Source of the DNA: Streptococcus troglodytae
GTDB taxonomy: Bacteria > Bacillota > Bacilli > Lactobacillales > Streptococcaceae
DNA: 64,000 bases
Assembly (NCBI RefSeq): GCF_002355215.1
Contig: NZ_AP014612.1
Location: 372,001-436,000, forward strand
Reading direction: 5' to 3'
Part shown: piece after piece, positions 52,289 to 62,674 of the stretch
Layout: every line of letters begins with the position of its first letter
How positions within the stretch are numbered: the first letter of the stretch is position 1
The notes under the pieces: generated by a model
Told to the model about the DNA's origin: nothing
The model's input: the letters and a program-made list of their open reading frames with translations, nothing else
The model's database searches: none
Translations under genes and position numbers: made by a program

Positions 52289-52881
52289 CACCGCTGTCAA
52301 AGATAGAAGCCTTGCTATTTGTAGCTGGTGAAGATGGGTTAAGTCTGCGCCAGTTGGCAACTTTATTAGATATGCCTGTAACAGCATTGCTTCAGCAATT
52401 GGAAAAGATGGCTCAGAAATATGAAAGTGATGATAATTCTGCCTTGTCTTTATTGGAGTCTTCTAAAACTTATAAATTAGTCACTAAAAAAGAGTATGCT
52501 GACCTCTTACGGCAATATTCGAAATCACCGATTAATCAGAGCCTATCCAGAGCCAGTTTAGAAGTTCTCTCTATCATTGCTTATAAACAACCTATTACAA
52601 GAATTGAAATTGATGAGATTCGTGGAGTCAATTCTAGTAGTGCTATTTCAAAATTGCAAGCTTTTGCTTTAATACAAGAAGCTGGTAAAAAAGAAGTGAT
52701 TGGCCGACCGAATTTATATGCTACTTCAGACTATTTTCTTGATTATATGGGTATTAATAGTTTGGAAGAATTGCCAGATGCTTCCAGTATTGAATTAAAA
52801 GATGAAGAATTTATACTTTTTGACAATAAAGGAAAGACAGAGCAGATAAAAGAAGATGTAAAGGAAGAAAATGAGAATTAA
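52285..52881 (+). CDS. scpB: Segregation and condensation protein B
   Basis: A 198-residue tandem winged-helix partner of ScpA. The start [20 protein letters not shown] and the second-domain block [20 protein letters not shown] with [17 protein letters not shown] are standard. The acidic tail is variable. It overlaps rluB by 11 bases. Confidence 0.95.
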   Translation: MTPLSKIEALLFVAGEDGLSLRQLATLLDMPVTALLQQLEKMAQKYESDDNSALSLLESSKTYKLVTKKEYADLLRQYSKSPINQSLSRASLEVLSIIAYKQPITRIEIDEIRGVNSSSAISKLQAFALIQEAGKKEVIGRPNLYATSDYFLDYMGINSLEELPDASSIELKDEEFILFDNKGKTEQIKEDVKEENEN

Positions 52882-53587
52882 TAAATACATTGCACACGCA
52901 GGAGTAGCTAGTCGTCGAAAAGCAGAAGAATTAATCAAACAAGGGTTTGTCACTCTTAATGGTCAGGCAGTAACTGAACTGGCTACTACAGTCAAAACAG
53001 GTGACCGCGTTGAAATTAAAGGACAGCCTATCTACAATGAAGAAAAAGTTTACTATCTTCTCAATAAACCACGCGGAGTGATTTCTAGTGTTCGAGATGA
53101 TAAGGGCCGTCAAACGGTTATTGATTTATTACCTGAGGTTAAGGAGCGTATCTATCCTGTTGGCCGTTTGGATTGGGATACATCTGGGCTTCTCATTTTA
53201 ACCAATGATGGTGATTTTACAGATATGGTGCTTCACCCACGGCATGAAATTGATAAGGTCTACGTGGCGCGTGTTAAAGGACTTGCCAACAAAGATAATC
53301 TGCGGCCTTTGACAAAAGGGATCGTTATTGATGGGAAAAAAACACAGCCTGCTCGCTATCGCATTATCAAGACGGATAGAGAAAAAAATAGATCTGTTGT
53401 GGAATTGATCATTCATGAAGGACGCAACCATCAAGTTAAAAAGATGTTTGAAGCAGTTGGTTTAATGGTTGATAAATTATCGCGTACTCGTTTTGGAACA
53501 CTTGATTTATCGGGTCTCAATTCGGGAGAGGCTAGGCGCCTTAATAAAAAAGAAATCAGCCAGCTTTACAATGCTGCTGTTAATTAA
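52871..53587 (+). CDS. rluB: 23S rRNA pseudouridine synthase RluB type
   Basis: A 238-residue RsuA/RluB-family pseudouridine synthase. An N-terminal S4 domain ([20 protein letters not shown]) is followed by the catalytic domain with [17 protein letters not shown], where the Asp attacks uridine, and [16 protein letters not shown]. It most likely modifies 23S U2605. It ends the murI-rluB run; yidD follows five bases later. Confidence 0.92.
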   Translation: MRINKYIAHAGVASRRKAEELIKQGFVTLNGQAVTELATTVKTGDRVEIKGQPIYNEEKVYYLLNKPRGVISSVRDDKGRQTVIDLLPEVKERIYPVGRLDWDTSGLLILTNDGDFTDMVLHPRHEIDKVYVARVKGLANKDNLRPLTKGIVIDGKKTQPARYRIIKTDREKNRSVVELIIHEGRNHQVKKMFEAVGLMVDKLSRTRFGTLDLSGLNSGEARRLNKKEISQLYNAAVN

Positions 53588-53592
53588 AACTA

Positions 53593-53865
53593 ATGAAAAA
53601 AGTATTGATAGCTCCGATTAGATTTTATCAAAAATTTATTTCACCTCTCTTCCCAGCTTCCTGTCGTTATCGGCCAACTTGTTCAGCCTACATGATAGAG
53701 GCAATTGAAAAACATGGTTTAAAAGGTTTCTTAATGGGGATTGCCCGTATTTTACGCTGTCATCCTTTTGTTGAGGGAGGTGAAGATCCTGTACCAAATC
53801 ATTTTACCTTGCGAAGAAATAAAAAGAAAAGCCGCCTAAATCATAAATGCCTCCAAAGTTATTAA
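53593..53865 (+). CDS. yidD: YidD family membrane protein insertion factor
   Basis: A 90-residue protein with the YidD pattern: [38 protein letters not shown], then [18 protein letters not shown]. It is a small amphipathic, Cys- and basic-rich protein thought to help YidC-dependent insertion. The yidC2 gene lies 10 kb away. A hairpin follows directly. Confidence 0.9.
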   Translation: MKKVLIAPIRFYQKFISPLFPASCRYRPTCSAYMIEAIEKHGLKGFLMGIARILRCHPFVEGGEDPVPNHFTLRRNKKKSRLNHKCLQSY

Positions 53866-53892
53866 GAAATTAACTTTTGGAGGTCTTTTTTA
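53849..53892. terminator. Terminator between yidD and trkH
   Basis: GCCTCCAAAGTTA and TAACTTTTGGAGG form a long stem followed by TCTTTTTT. It overlaps the last yidD codons and separates the convergent genes. Confidence 0.85.
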
Positions 53893-53912
53893 TGTCAATT
53901 GTTAAAAAGAAC

Positions 53913-55352
53913 TTAGGTTTTAGACCAAGTTTTTGGAATAAATAGCAATAACATGGGATAAATTTCTAAACGTCCCGCAATCATAGCAAATGATAGAACT
54001 AATTTTGAAAATGGGCTAAAGATAGCAAAGGTTTTATCAGTACCAAGTATAGGTCCAATATTGTTAAAAGCGCTGGCAGCAGCACTGGTTACAATCATAA
54101 GGTTGTTATTATCAAGTGTTAAAATCAAAACCAGACTAATAAAAATAAGAAGATAGATAGCTAAATATTTCAACACACTGTGTTGTGTTCTTTTATCTAG
54201 CGATTGTTGATTGATATGCAGTGACATCACACGGTTAGGGTAAAGACTGGAAAGAACTTGATTTTTAGCGATTTTTGATAAAATCAATACCCGCATAACC
54301 TTGAATCCACCTGCTGTTGATCCAGCAGAACCACCGAGAAACATCAGTAAAAGCAAGATAAACTGAGAAAAGAGCGGCCAAGTTGTGAGATTAGTAATAC
54401 CAAAACCAGTTGTAGTCATGGTAGTGGAGACTTGAAAGAAAGAAATTTCCAACCCCTCTTTTGCTGTTGCAAACTGTCCACCGACGTTTAACCAAATGAG
54501 TAGTGTTGCTAGCAGAGCAATACCAATATAAGTACGCAGTTCTTCATCACCAAAGAAGGTTTTAAATTTACGAATCAAGAGAAGATAGTAGAGATTAAAA
54601 TTAACCCCAAAGAGCAACATCCCGATAGAAACCAGATTTGTAATGAGTGAACTGTGATAATGGGCAATCCCATCATTAAAAACTGTAAATCCACCAGTAC
54701 CAGCCGTACCCATTGCTGTTACAAGGCTATCATATAGAGGCATACCAACACTCCACAGTATGATAGCGAAAACAGCAAACATAATGAGGTAAATAATATA
54801 GAGGATCTGAGCAGTGTTTTTGAGCTTTGAGACCACCTTACCAAAAACAGGACCAGGTACTTCTGCGCGCATAACTTCTAAGTGGCTGTTTTTACTGTTT
54901 TCCATAATGGCAAGAGCAAAAACAAGTACTCCCATTCCACCGATTAAGTGGGTAAAACTCCGCCAAAAAAGCAGTGAATGTGATAAAACAGAAACATCTG
55001 GTAAAATGGTGGCACCCGTTGTTGTAAAGCCTGAACTAACTTCAAAAAAAGCATCAATAATATTAGGTATTTGACCAGTAAAGATAAAAGGAAGTGCTCC
55101 AAAAAAAGACCAAAGTACCCAGCAAAGGGCTACAATAAGTAAGCCTTCTTTGGTATAGATGTGATAATTTTTAGGCTTAAATATGATGCCAATACTGCCA
55201 AGCAAGATTAAAATAGCCATAGTGGTCAAAATGCTAAAGATGATTGTAAAACTTTCTTGATAAATGAAAGCAACAATCAAGGGTACAAGAAGAAGTGCAG
55301 CTTCAATTAACAATAATTTTGATAAGAGAAAGCGTACCATACTTTTATTCAT
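53913..55352 (-). CDS. trkH: Trk/Ktr-type potassium uptake membrane subunit
   Basis: A 479-residue K+ transporter subunit with about ten hydrophobic segments in four M1-P-M2 repeats. The pore-loop glycines are seen in SSGFTTTGATILPDVS, TAGTGGFTVFN, TTTGFGITN and FNNIGPILG. The partner trkA is encoded six bases upstream, so the two form an operon. The frame is intact. Confidence 0.9.
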   Translation of the reverse strand: MNKSMVRFLLSKLLLIEAALLLVPLIVAFIYQESFTIIFSILTTMAILILLGSIGIIFKPKNYHIYTKEGLLIVALCWVLWSFFGALPFIFTGQIPNIIDAFFEVSSGFTTTGATILPDVSVLSHSLLFWRSFTHLIGGMGVLVFALAIMENSKNSHLEVMRAEVPGPVFGKVVSKLKNTAQILYIIYLIMFAVFAIILWSVGMPLYDSLVTAMGTAGTGGFTVFNDGIAHYHSSLITNLVSIGMLLFGVNFNLYYLLLIRKFKTFFGDEELRTYIGIALLATLLIWLNVGGQFATAKEGLEISFFQVSTTMTTTGFGITNLTTWPLFSQFILLLLMFLGGSAGSTAGGFKVMRVLILSKIAKNQVLSSLYPNRVMSLHINQQSLDKRTQHSVLKYLAIYLLIFISLVLILTLDNNNLMIVTSAAASAFNNIGPILGTDKTFAIFSPFSKLVLSFAMIAGRLEIYPMLLLFIPKTWSKT

Positions 55353-55358
55353 ACTAGC

Positions 55359-56714
55359 TTACCTCTTTAGTAAATCATAAATATGAGTGATGTTTGTAAG
55401 AAGTGTAATGACAACAATCTTGTCGCCTACTTCAAGAATATCATCACCAGTAGGGAAAATTGTTTTACCATTGCGAATGATGGCTGCAATTAAAACATTG
55501 TTCTTAAAATGAAGTTCAGATAATGTTTTACCAGCCATTTTGTTGGTTTGGCGAATCTCAAATTGCAAAGTTTCAATACGACCATTTGCTACATGGTGCA
55601 TAGCATCTAGATTAGAATCTTGAGCATTAACACGACCGCGAATAAAATGCATCATAGAATCAACCGCAATGCTCTTAGGAGTGATAATGCTTGAAAACTG
55701 TTCAGGGTTAATAATTTCTAAAATACTAGTACGATTGACTTTAGTAATGTTTTTTTGCACACCTAATGTTTCTAAAAACATGGAAGCAATAATATTTTCT
55801 TCATCAACACCAGTTAAGGTCGCAATAGCATCGTAGTTTGCAGCGCTCTCTTCCAAGAGGATATCTTTAGCAGTTCCATCTCCTTGAACGACATGGATAT
55901 GGGGAAATTCTTGACTAAATAGTTCAGCCTTTTTAGGATTAAGTTCAATTACTTTGACTTGAAGATGACGATTGGTAGTCTTGAGAATATTAAGCAAATA
56001 GTAGGAGATTCTTCCTGCACCAATAATCATTAGATGTTTGATAACTTTATTTTTAACAAAATTATGGAAATGAATCATTTCCATACGCTTGCCTGTTACG
56101 AAAATTTTATCCCCTGACTGAATGACAGCATCACCATCAGGAATAATGAGTTCATTTCCACGCTCAATAGCGCAAATAACAATATTATTAAATCTTTTGC
56201 GGAATTGATTCAAGGATATTTGGCAGAGGTTGCTACCGTCAACAATTTTAAATTCCATTAACATAACACGACCATTGGCAAAATGTTCAACCGATCGTGC
56301 ATTAGGGAAATCAACCATATTGGCGATATAACGTGCTGTCAAAAGTTCAGGATTGACTACTAAAGAAAAACCAAGAAAGTTCTTGTCTTTAAAGTAGGTG
56401 TTAGAATATTCGGGATTACGAACACGGACAATGGTTTCTTTAGCCCCCATTCTTTTAGCAAGAACAGCAGCTACCATGTTTACTTCATCTTTATCAGTAA
56501 TGGCAATAAAAATATCACAATGTTGCACATCAGCCTGTTCTAAAATTCTAAAGTTAGCACCATTACCGACTATTCCCATGATATCAAGACGTTTAGTGAC
56601 ATGATTGAGGACGGATTCATTTTCTTCAATCAAAATAACATCATGTTCTTCTTCCACCAGTGAGCGACAGAGAGCCTTACCGACCTTGCCGCCACCAACG
56701 ACAATAATTTTCAT
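55359..56714 (-). CDS. trkA: TrkA potassium channel regulatory subunit
   Basis: A 451-residue protein with two RCK (KTN plus TrkA_C) repeats. The first NAD-binding loop is IIVVGGGKVGKALCRSL, the second IIGAGRISYYLLNIL near 228. Each is followed by a TrkA_C domain (for example NNVLIAAIIRNGKTIFPTGD at the end). It gates TrkH in response to nucleotides; c-di-AMP binding to TrkA_C is known in relatives. RBS CGGAGGTAAAT. The 465-base gap upstream also holds the trmL promoter and leader. Confidence 0.92.
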   Translation of the reverse strand: MKIIVVGGGKVGKALCRSLVEEEHDVILIEENESVLNHVTKRLDIMGIVGNGANFRILEQADVQHCDIFIAITDKDEVNMVAAVLAKRMGAKETIVRVRNPEYSNTYFKDKNFLGFSLVVNPELLTARYIANMVDFPNARSVEHFANGRVMLMEFKIVDGSNLCQISLNQFRKRFNNIVICAIERGNELIIPDGDAVIQSGDKIFVTGKRMEMIHFHNFVKNKVIKHLMIIGAGRISYYLLNILKTTNRHLQVKVIELNPKKAELFSQEFPHIHVVQGDGTAKDILLEESAANYDAIATLTGVDEENIIASMFLETLGVQKNITKVNRTSILEIINPEQFSSIITPKSIAVDSMMHFIRGRVNAQDSNLDAMHHVANGRIETLQFEIRQTNKMAGKTLSELHFKNNVLIAAIIRNGKTIFPTGDDILEVGDKIVVITLLTNITHIYDLLKR

Positions 56715-57014
56715 GATTTACCTCCGAATTATAATAACTATCATACCTCTTTTTAAGGGAAATTGCATTAGTTTTTAGTGAAAATTATTTATTTTAGTAA
56801 TCAGTTAGTATTGCTCCTTGATGTTTTAGTATCAGTTTTAAACCACTTCATTTACCTTTTCCATAAGAAGAAGCTTTAAAAAGCTGAAATGTGGTGGTAA
56901 AGCATATAATTCCAAAGAAATCATAACAGTTATTATATTTCTTTGGATTCTAGAATACGGCTAAGCTCGAAAACTTTTTTCTGAAAAAATCCTTAAAATA
57001 TTGCTTACATTATC

Positions 57015-57042
57015 TTGACATCTTTTACAAAAGTGATATACT
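57015..57042 (+). promoter_or_regulatory. Promoter of trmL leader
   Basis: TTGACA (57015-57020), 16-base spacer, TATACT (57037-57042). The trkA-trmL gap left of it (56715-57014) shows no gene. Confidence 0.75.
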
Positions 57043-57064
57043 AAATATTAAGCTAATCATTGTT

Positions 57065-57730
<666 letters not shown>

Positions 57731-57797
57731 TAGATATGCGTCAAAAGTATTGCAAAAAAGACAACATCGTTTATGGTGTTCAAAAGCTGATTATCAG

Positions 57798-57846
57798 AAA
57801 AAACGTTTGAGATATTCTTTTTAAAGAATGTCTCAAACGTTTTTTC
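57798..57846. terminator. Bidirectional terminator after trmL
   Basis: AAAAAACGTTTGAGA and TCTCAAACGTTTTTT form a near-perfect long stem, serving trmL and the minus-strand DUF4097 gene. Confidence 0.9.
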
Positions 57847-57911
57847 TATATACCAATATGTGTTAGTTTCTAAACGAGAAAACAGTTAATAACTATCTAT
57901 ATCAATTCTCT

Positions 57912-58738
57912 TTACTTAATTTGGATATTTCCCGTGTTTCCTTTAACAGCTAAACGATTTTTGCCAGAATAGCCTTGGAGTAGTTGATGACTAATATCCG
58001 TATGGCCAACATCAGTTTTTGCGGAGACAATGGTTGCTTGTGTACTTTGAGGTGAAAGCGAGACATTAGTGTTACCCGTATTATTAGTCATTCTAACCAG
58101 ATTTAAAACAGTAAGGTTTTCAGCAGAAATATCGCCTGTATGGTCAACAACATCTATATCTGATAAGGAGCTGTTTTGAATAGCGATGTTGCCAATATCT
58201 GAAGAGACTTTTCCCTTAGCAATTTGGCTACTATAGATGTTTAGATTTCCCGTGTTCTGCTGAACAGTAATTTTGCTGGCTTGTTGATTTTTGATTGTAA
58301 TATCACCAACATTGTTTTTTATAGAAACATCTTTTAGCTGGACATTCTTAGGAATAGCTAGAGTGACAGTATTAGTATCATCTTGATGGAACCAATTGAA
58401 AAAGTCACTTAGCACAAAAAAGTGAATTCTAAATTTTCTTTTTGCTTTAGGTTTAGCTTTTGATGCTGTGCTTTGTGAGAAATTTCTTCATCTGATTTTT
58501 TGTAGTAAGTCAGTTTAAAGTGTTGATCCTGAGAAGATTCAATTTTGATATTTCTTACGGATAAATCCAAATCAAGCGATTGAATATTATCAATTTGGAC
58601 TTCTTTCTTGAGTGCTTGATCATCCTTAACTTGCAATTTATCAATTCCGCCTGATGATAGTCCAATGCCAATAAGAATAAGACCAAAGCAACTTAAGATT
58701 AGTCCGATACCTATCGTCATTTTCAGTGATTTTCTCAT
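57912..58738 (-). CDS. DUF4097 family beta-repeat envelope protein, one frame break
   Basis: An N-terminal membrane anchor (IGIGLILSCFGLILIGIGLS) is followed by short beta repeats such as VGDITIKNQQASKIT, TGNLNIYSSQIAKG, IGNIAIQNSSLSD and TGDISAENLTVLN, the DUF4097/LiaG-like pattern. The frame breaks at six A on the plus strand (58416-58421); one more base joins LEFTFFV to LSDFFNWFHQDD. The full length is about 275 residues. It is the third gene of a padR-DUF1700-DUF4097 module, typically linked to envelope stress. The break is probably a base-call loss. Confidence 0.78.
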
Positions 58739-59331
58739 ACTCTGTTCCCCCCTTTATAACCTCGTTTAACAATCCATTGACTCCATTTAATAAAAGCAGA
58801 TTTAAACCATTGTGCTAATAGAAGAGTAAAAACGGCAAAGATTAAAGATAATCCAAGTGAAAGCAGGCCAGCGCCCAAACCAAGACTAAAGGTTGAAAAT
58901 GAACCAGAAAGTTTAAAAATAGCTTCCCAAATAAGCACAAAGGCTGAAATAAAAGCGCTAAACCCAATACTAACTGTGACAACAATACCGGATAAAGCTA
59001 AAATAATAATAGCTAAGGCAAGTGCCAAGGCAGCAATAGTCAAAGGCAATGCTATTGGTGCAGCTAGAATAGCTAAAATCGTTATCCAAACAATGTGTTT
59101 AGATTTAGTTGAAGGTTCATATTCTTCTTCAACTTTTTTATCTAATAGCTGACTTAAAATTTCATAGGCCGCTTCCTTAGGATTACCCAAATCTTGTATA
59201 ACCTGAGCTTCATTTTCTGGACCGGCTTCCTCAAAATATTCCCTAAAGTAATCCATTGTTTCTTCATAATCAGCACGTGGCAATCTCTTTAAATAATGTT
59301 TTAACTGATTGAGGTATTCAGTTCTTGTCAT
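58735..59331 (-). CDS. DUF1700 family membrane protein
   Basis: A 198-residue protein. The N-terminal cytoplasmic part (TEYLNQLKHYLKRLPRADYE and EEAGPENEAQVIQDLGNPKE) is the DUF1700 hallmark. At least three hydrophobic segments follow (IVWITILAILAAPIALPLTI, ALALAIIILALSGIVVTVSI, GAGLLSLGLSLIFAVFTLLL). I chose ATG 59331 after GGGAGAATT. Its start overlaps the padR end by 14 bases, and its stop overlaps the DUF4097 start by 4. Confidence 0.82.
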   Translation of the reverse strand: MTRTEYLNQLKHYLKRLPRADYEETMDYFREYFEEAGPENEAQVIQDLGNPKEAAYEILSQLLDKKVEEEYEPSTKSKHIVWITILAILAAPIALPLTIAALALALAIIILALSGIVVTVSIGFSAFISAFVLIWEAIFKLSGSFSTFSLGLGAGLLSLGLSLIFAVFTLLLAQWFKSAFIKWSQWIVKRGYKGGNRV

Positions 59332-59643
59332 GGCGAATTCTCCCTTCCACAATACCATCAATGGTCATTTTATAAACTGACCATTCCTTAGTCAGATAAA
59401 CGAGATGTTTTTCTCCCGAATCAGTTAGATGATAATATTTTCGTCGTCGTCCTTGATGTTCTTGAGTGTAAGTACTTAAATATCCTGCTTTTTCAAGTTT
59501 TTTAAGATAGGATATAAGGTGGATTCTTTGATACTGGCAATGAGTTTAATAGTTTGACTGATATCGTAACCGTAGGAGTCATGTTTACTGACGATAGCCA
59601 AAATTAAGTATTCTATTAGCAGGGCTGAAACAGGGTAATACAT
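59318..59643 (-). CDS. PadR-family transcriptional regulator, one frame break
   Basis: Reading from ATG 59643 gives MYYPVSALLIEYLILAIVSK and KESTLYPILK, the winged-helix start of PadR regulators. The frame then breaks at six T on the plus strand (59498-59503). One more base restores KLEKAGYLSTYTQEHQGRRR and KYYHLTDSGEKHLV to TGA at 59318, 108 residues. It would repress its own operon with the two membrane genes. The break looks like a base-calling loss. Confidence 0.82.
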
Positions 59644-59657
59644 TCAGTTACCTCCTA

Positions 59658-59708
59658 TATATAAATATTTTATATATAAAATATATACTTATATGTAAAT
59701 TTTGTCAA
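59658..59708 (-). promoter_or_regulatory. padR promoter with AT palindromes
   Basis: Minus-strand TTGACA (59703-59708), 17-base spacer, TATATT (59680-59685). ATATATAAATATTTTATATA and neighbouring TATA repeats form overlapping palindromes around the -10, a likely PadR operator. RBS GGAGGTAA. Confidence 0.65.
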
Positions 59709-59778
59709 GTGATATAAATGAAACTTTTTTAAGTAAGAAAACTTGTTATTAACTTTATTTTTTGATATGCTATAAGTG

Positions 59779-59984
59779 TCTTCAGGGCAGGGTGAGATTC
59801 CCGACCGGCGGTGACAAAGGCGATAATTTTTCAACGAGACTAGACAGCAAGTCGAAGATGATATTGGAGTGTATCAAGATGAGCTAACAATGTATCAGAG
59901 AAAAGAGTCCCTTTGAAGTCCGCGAGCGCAAGCTGATGTGGTGAAATTCCACAACCGACAGTAAAGTCTGGATGGGAGAAGACT
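59779..59984 (+). promoter_or_regulatory. FMN riboswitch (RFN element)
   Basis: CTTCAGGGCAGGGTGAGATT, CCCGACCGGCGGTGACAAAG, the internal AGTCCGCGAGCG, GATGTGGTGAAATTCCACAA and GGATGGGAGAAGA are the RFN consensus blocks. It lies before the riboflavin transporter ribU. In the expression platform TTAGTACT (60035-60042) pairs with AGTACTAA (60073-60080), and GTTTGC could pair with GCAAAC, so alternative folds are possible. There is no clear T run, so translational control is possible. Confidence 0.95.
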
Positions 59985-60152
59985 AAGAGTTTCGTATTGT
60001 CATCTAATCATTTGGTTTATCTTTTATGATTTCGTTAGTACTTCAGTGTTTGCTGTCTGCAGTTTTCTGATTAGTACTAAACGCAAACTAAAGATTATAC
60101 GTTACACTCTTTGGGCCTTCTTTCGATTTGTAAAAATTGGAGGAATTTTTTT

Positions 60153-60724
60153 ATGAAAAAACACAGACAATGACTATCATTGCAATTCTATCAGCGCTCT
60201 CTTTTGTGCTTATGATCCCTAACTTTCCAATTATCCCAGGCGTGGATTTTTTGAAACTTGACTTTAGTATTCTTCCTATTTTGTTGGGCTTAGTCCTACT
60301 TGATTTAAAAAGTGCCTATGCCATTCTTTTTTTGAGAAGTCTACTTAAACTTTTGTTGGATAATGGCGGACCTGGTAGTATGGTTGGTTTGCCAATGAAT
60401 ATGGTGGCTTTTGGAACTTTTATTCTTTCTTTTGCGCTTATTTGGAAAGATAGAGATAGTAAGGTGAAATATATCTTGGCTAGTATTGTTGGTACATTAG
60501 CAATGACAGTGACCATGGTCTTTCTCAACTATGTTTATGCCATTCCCCTTTATACTAAGTTTGCTAATTTTGATATTTCAAAATTCATCGGTATTGGGAA
60601 GTATTTAATGAGCATGGTAATCCCTTTTAACTTACTTGAAGGGGTGATCTTTGCGGTTAGTTTTGCTGTGGTTTATGTAGCAACTCAACCTATTTTAAAG
60701 AATTATATAAGTAATGAAAATTAA
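60153..60724 (+). CDS. ribU: Riboflavin ECF transporter S component, frame broken at start
   Basis: The RibU substrate-binding subunit of an energy-coupling-factor transporter. The start is ATG 60153 after TTGGAGGAA (MKK), followed by six A (60156-60161); one more A restores KTQTMTIIAILSALSFVLMI into the long frame. Six hydrophobic segments follow, with FLKLDFSILPILLGLVLLDL and the late LNYVYAIPLYTKF. Length is about 191 residues. The FMN riboswitch upstream confirms the substrate. The break is probably a base-call loss. It overlaps PAP2 by 11 bases. Confidence 0.9.
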
Positions 60725-61364
60725 ACAAATTTATCTTTTAAGATCTTCTTTTGCTTTTTTACTTTTAGTGTTTCTAGGATACTTGGTCAAATTTTACCCT
60801 GAGAATTTGGCCGGTATTGATACCAATATTCAGACAGCTATGCGAGGGGATTTTCCATCAGTAGCAACTCGTTTTTTTACTACTATTACCAATTTGGGAA
60901 ATGAATTATTCTTATTCCTCTTTTGCCTTTTTTTGTCTTTTTCATTTTATATAAAAAATTGGAAAGCTGAAGCTGGCTTCATTTTGGTGAATTTCATAGC
61001 TGTAGGTTTGCTGTCAACAGCTTTAAAATACCTATATCAAAGACCGCGTCCTAAGATTAAGTGGCTGATTCAGACAACGGGTCCCTCTTTTCCCAGCTGG
61101 CATACCGCCTCAATCTTGTTGATAACGGCAGCCATAGTTGTGATTATTCAGCAACGTATGAAAAGCAGTTTTTTAAGACTGCTCTTACAAATACTTCTTA
61201 TTGTGACAGCTCTTTTGGTAGGCATTTCTAGAATTTATATCGGTGTCCACCATCCGACAGATATTTTAGGAGGCTGGCTGTTGGCCTTAGGTTTAAGTCA
61301 AATGATTTATCCTTATTATCATGAGTGGCGTTTTAAATGGCGCTTTTCAGGCAAGCAGAAGTAA
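60714..61364 (+). CDS. PAP2-family membrane phosphatase
   Basis: A 216-residue membrane phosphatase with about five hydrophobic segments. The three PAP2 motifs are KYLYQRPRPK, PSFPSWHTAS (catalytic His) and SRIYIGVHHPTD (second His). Such enzymes act on undecaprenyl or lipid phosphates. It is coupled to ribU by overlap and so falls under the FMN riboswitch, an odd pairing that may simply be read-through. Confidence 0.87.
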   Translation: MKIKQIYLLRSSFAFLLLVFLGYLVKFYPENLAGIDTNIQTAMRGDFPSVATRFFTTITNLGNELFLFLFCLFLSFSFYIKNWKAEAGFILVNFIAVGLLSTALKYLYQRPRPKIKWLIQTTGPSFPSWHTASILLITAAIVVIIQQRMKSSFLRLLLQILLIVTALLVGISRIYIGVHHPTDILGGWLLALGLSQMIYPYYHEWRFKWRFSGKQK

Positions 61365-61516
61365 GAAGGAGTCATACAAATTCAATAATCTGAACGACAA
61401 CTTTACTGTTAATATCATTTGGAAATCTATCTGATTTCCTTTTTGTTTTAAAAAAGAAAAGGTATTGAAAACTTTCTGAAAAGTAGTAAACTAAAAGATG
61501 AAAAGGATGTGTTTTT

Positions 61517-61879
61517 TTGAAATATTATGTGCAGTTGATGATTATTCTCCTCTTTTCTTTAGTGGGGGAATTTGCTTCCAATAGCTTACATTTACCTGTT
61601 CCAGGAAGCATTATTGGACTTTTTTGTCTCTTTTTAGCTTTACAGTTCAATTGGATTCGTTTGCGTCATATCAATGCGGTTGGTCAATTTTTACTAGCTA
61701 ATATGACTATTTTGTTTTTGCCAGCAGCAGTGGGGATTATGGATAAGTTTAATGTAATTGCCCCTTATTTGCTACCAATTTGTCTGATTTTATTATTTGC
61801 TGTCATTCTCAATATTGCAGTGATTGCTTTAGTTGTTCAATTTATCAAGAGACATTATGAAGGAGACTTCCCAGAATGA
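61517..61879 (+). CDS. cidA: CidA/LrgA family holin-like protein
   Basis: A 120-residue membrane protein with four hydrophobic segments. The family block SNSLHLPVPGSIIGLFCLFL (about 22-41) and FLPAAVGIMDKFNVI are seen. The start is TTG 61517 after AAGGATGTG. It overlaps cidB by 4 bases. In mutans-group streptococci both lrgAB and cidAB exist; I name it cid by its place near ribU, and the lrg/cid distinction is not certain from sequence. Confidence 0.82.
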   Translation: MKYYVQLMIILLFSLVGEFASNSLHLPVPGSIIGLFCLFLALQFNWIRLRHINAVGQFLLANMTILFLPAAVGIMDKFNVIAPYLLPICLILLFAVILNIAVIALVVQFIKRHYEGDFPE

Positions 61880-62570
61880 ACTTTATTTTTTCGAATCCTC
61901 TTTTTGGTCTTTGGCTGTCCATATTTGCTTATTTGATAGGTATTTTGATTTTTAGACGTTTTCCGCATCCACTGACCACCCCGCTTTTATTGGCGACAAT
62001 TATTGTTATTATTTTTTAAAAGTGACGCATATTTCTTATCAAGACTACTATAAGGGAGGAGCGTATTTAAATACCCTTATTGTTCCTTCGACAGTTGCTT
62101 TGGGAATCCCTTTGTATCAGACTTTCCATTTAATGAGGCACCATGCCAGAAGTATTATTTTAGGTAGTTTTTTAGCAGCAGTTGTCAATACGAGTTTTAC
62201 TGCCTTTGTGGCAAAAGTTTTTGGCATGGATTTCTTTTTAGCCATTTCCTTGTTTCCCAAATCTGTTACAACCGCAATGGCAGTTGGAATTGTTGATAAG
62301 ATGCAGGGGATTACCACTGTAACACTGGTTGTTGTTGTGGCAACTGGTATTTTAACCAGTGTTTTAGGGCCAACTCTTTTAAAATTATTGAAAATTGAAG
62401 ATCCTGTGGCCATTGGTTTAGCTCTTGGTGGGACTGGACATGCTGTTGGTACTGGAACAGCTCTTAAGTACGGCAGAATCTCAGGAGCTATGGCTGGTCT
62501 AGCTATTGGCATTACGGGTTTGATGTATGTTTTTGTATCGCCCATTGTGGCAGCCATTATTTTAAAATGA
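61876..62570 (+). CDS. cidB: CidB/LrgB family membrane protein, one frame break
   Basis: ATG 61876 encodes MNFIFSNPLFGLWLSIFAYL and the second segment, then stops at six T (62012-62017). One more T restores LKVTHISYQDYYKGGAYLN into the long frame ending 62570, about 231 residues with the LrgB blocks AVALGIPLYQ-like, LFPKSVTTAMAVGIVDKM and GTGHAVGTGTALKYG. It works with CidA in autolysis and oxygen stress responses. The break is probably a base-call loss. Confidence 0.85.
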
Positions 62571-62612
62571 CTTTTAATCAACCAGTGTGTTAAACTGGAA
62601 TCACTATACAAT

Positions 62613-62646
62613 AAAAAGGTTGGGAACACTTTTGTCTCATCTTTTT
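62613..62646 (+). terminator. Terminator after cidB (GGTTGGGAAC-type)
   Basis: AAAAAGGTTGGGAAC with GTCTCATCTTTTTT forms an imperfect hairpin with flanking A and T runs. It is related in sequence to 23809 and 41756. Confidence 0.65.
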
Positions 62647-62674
62647 TAGAGAGATTTATGTTAAAATAACTCTT

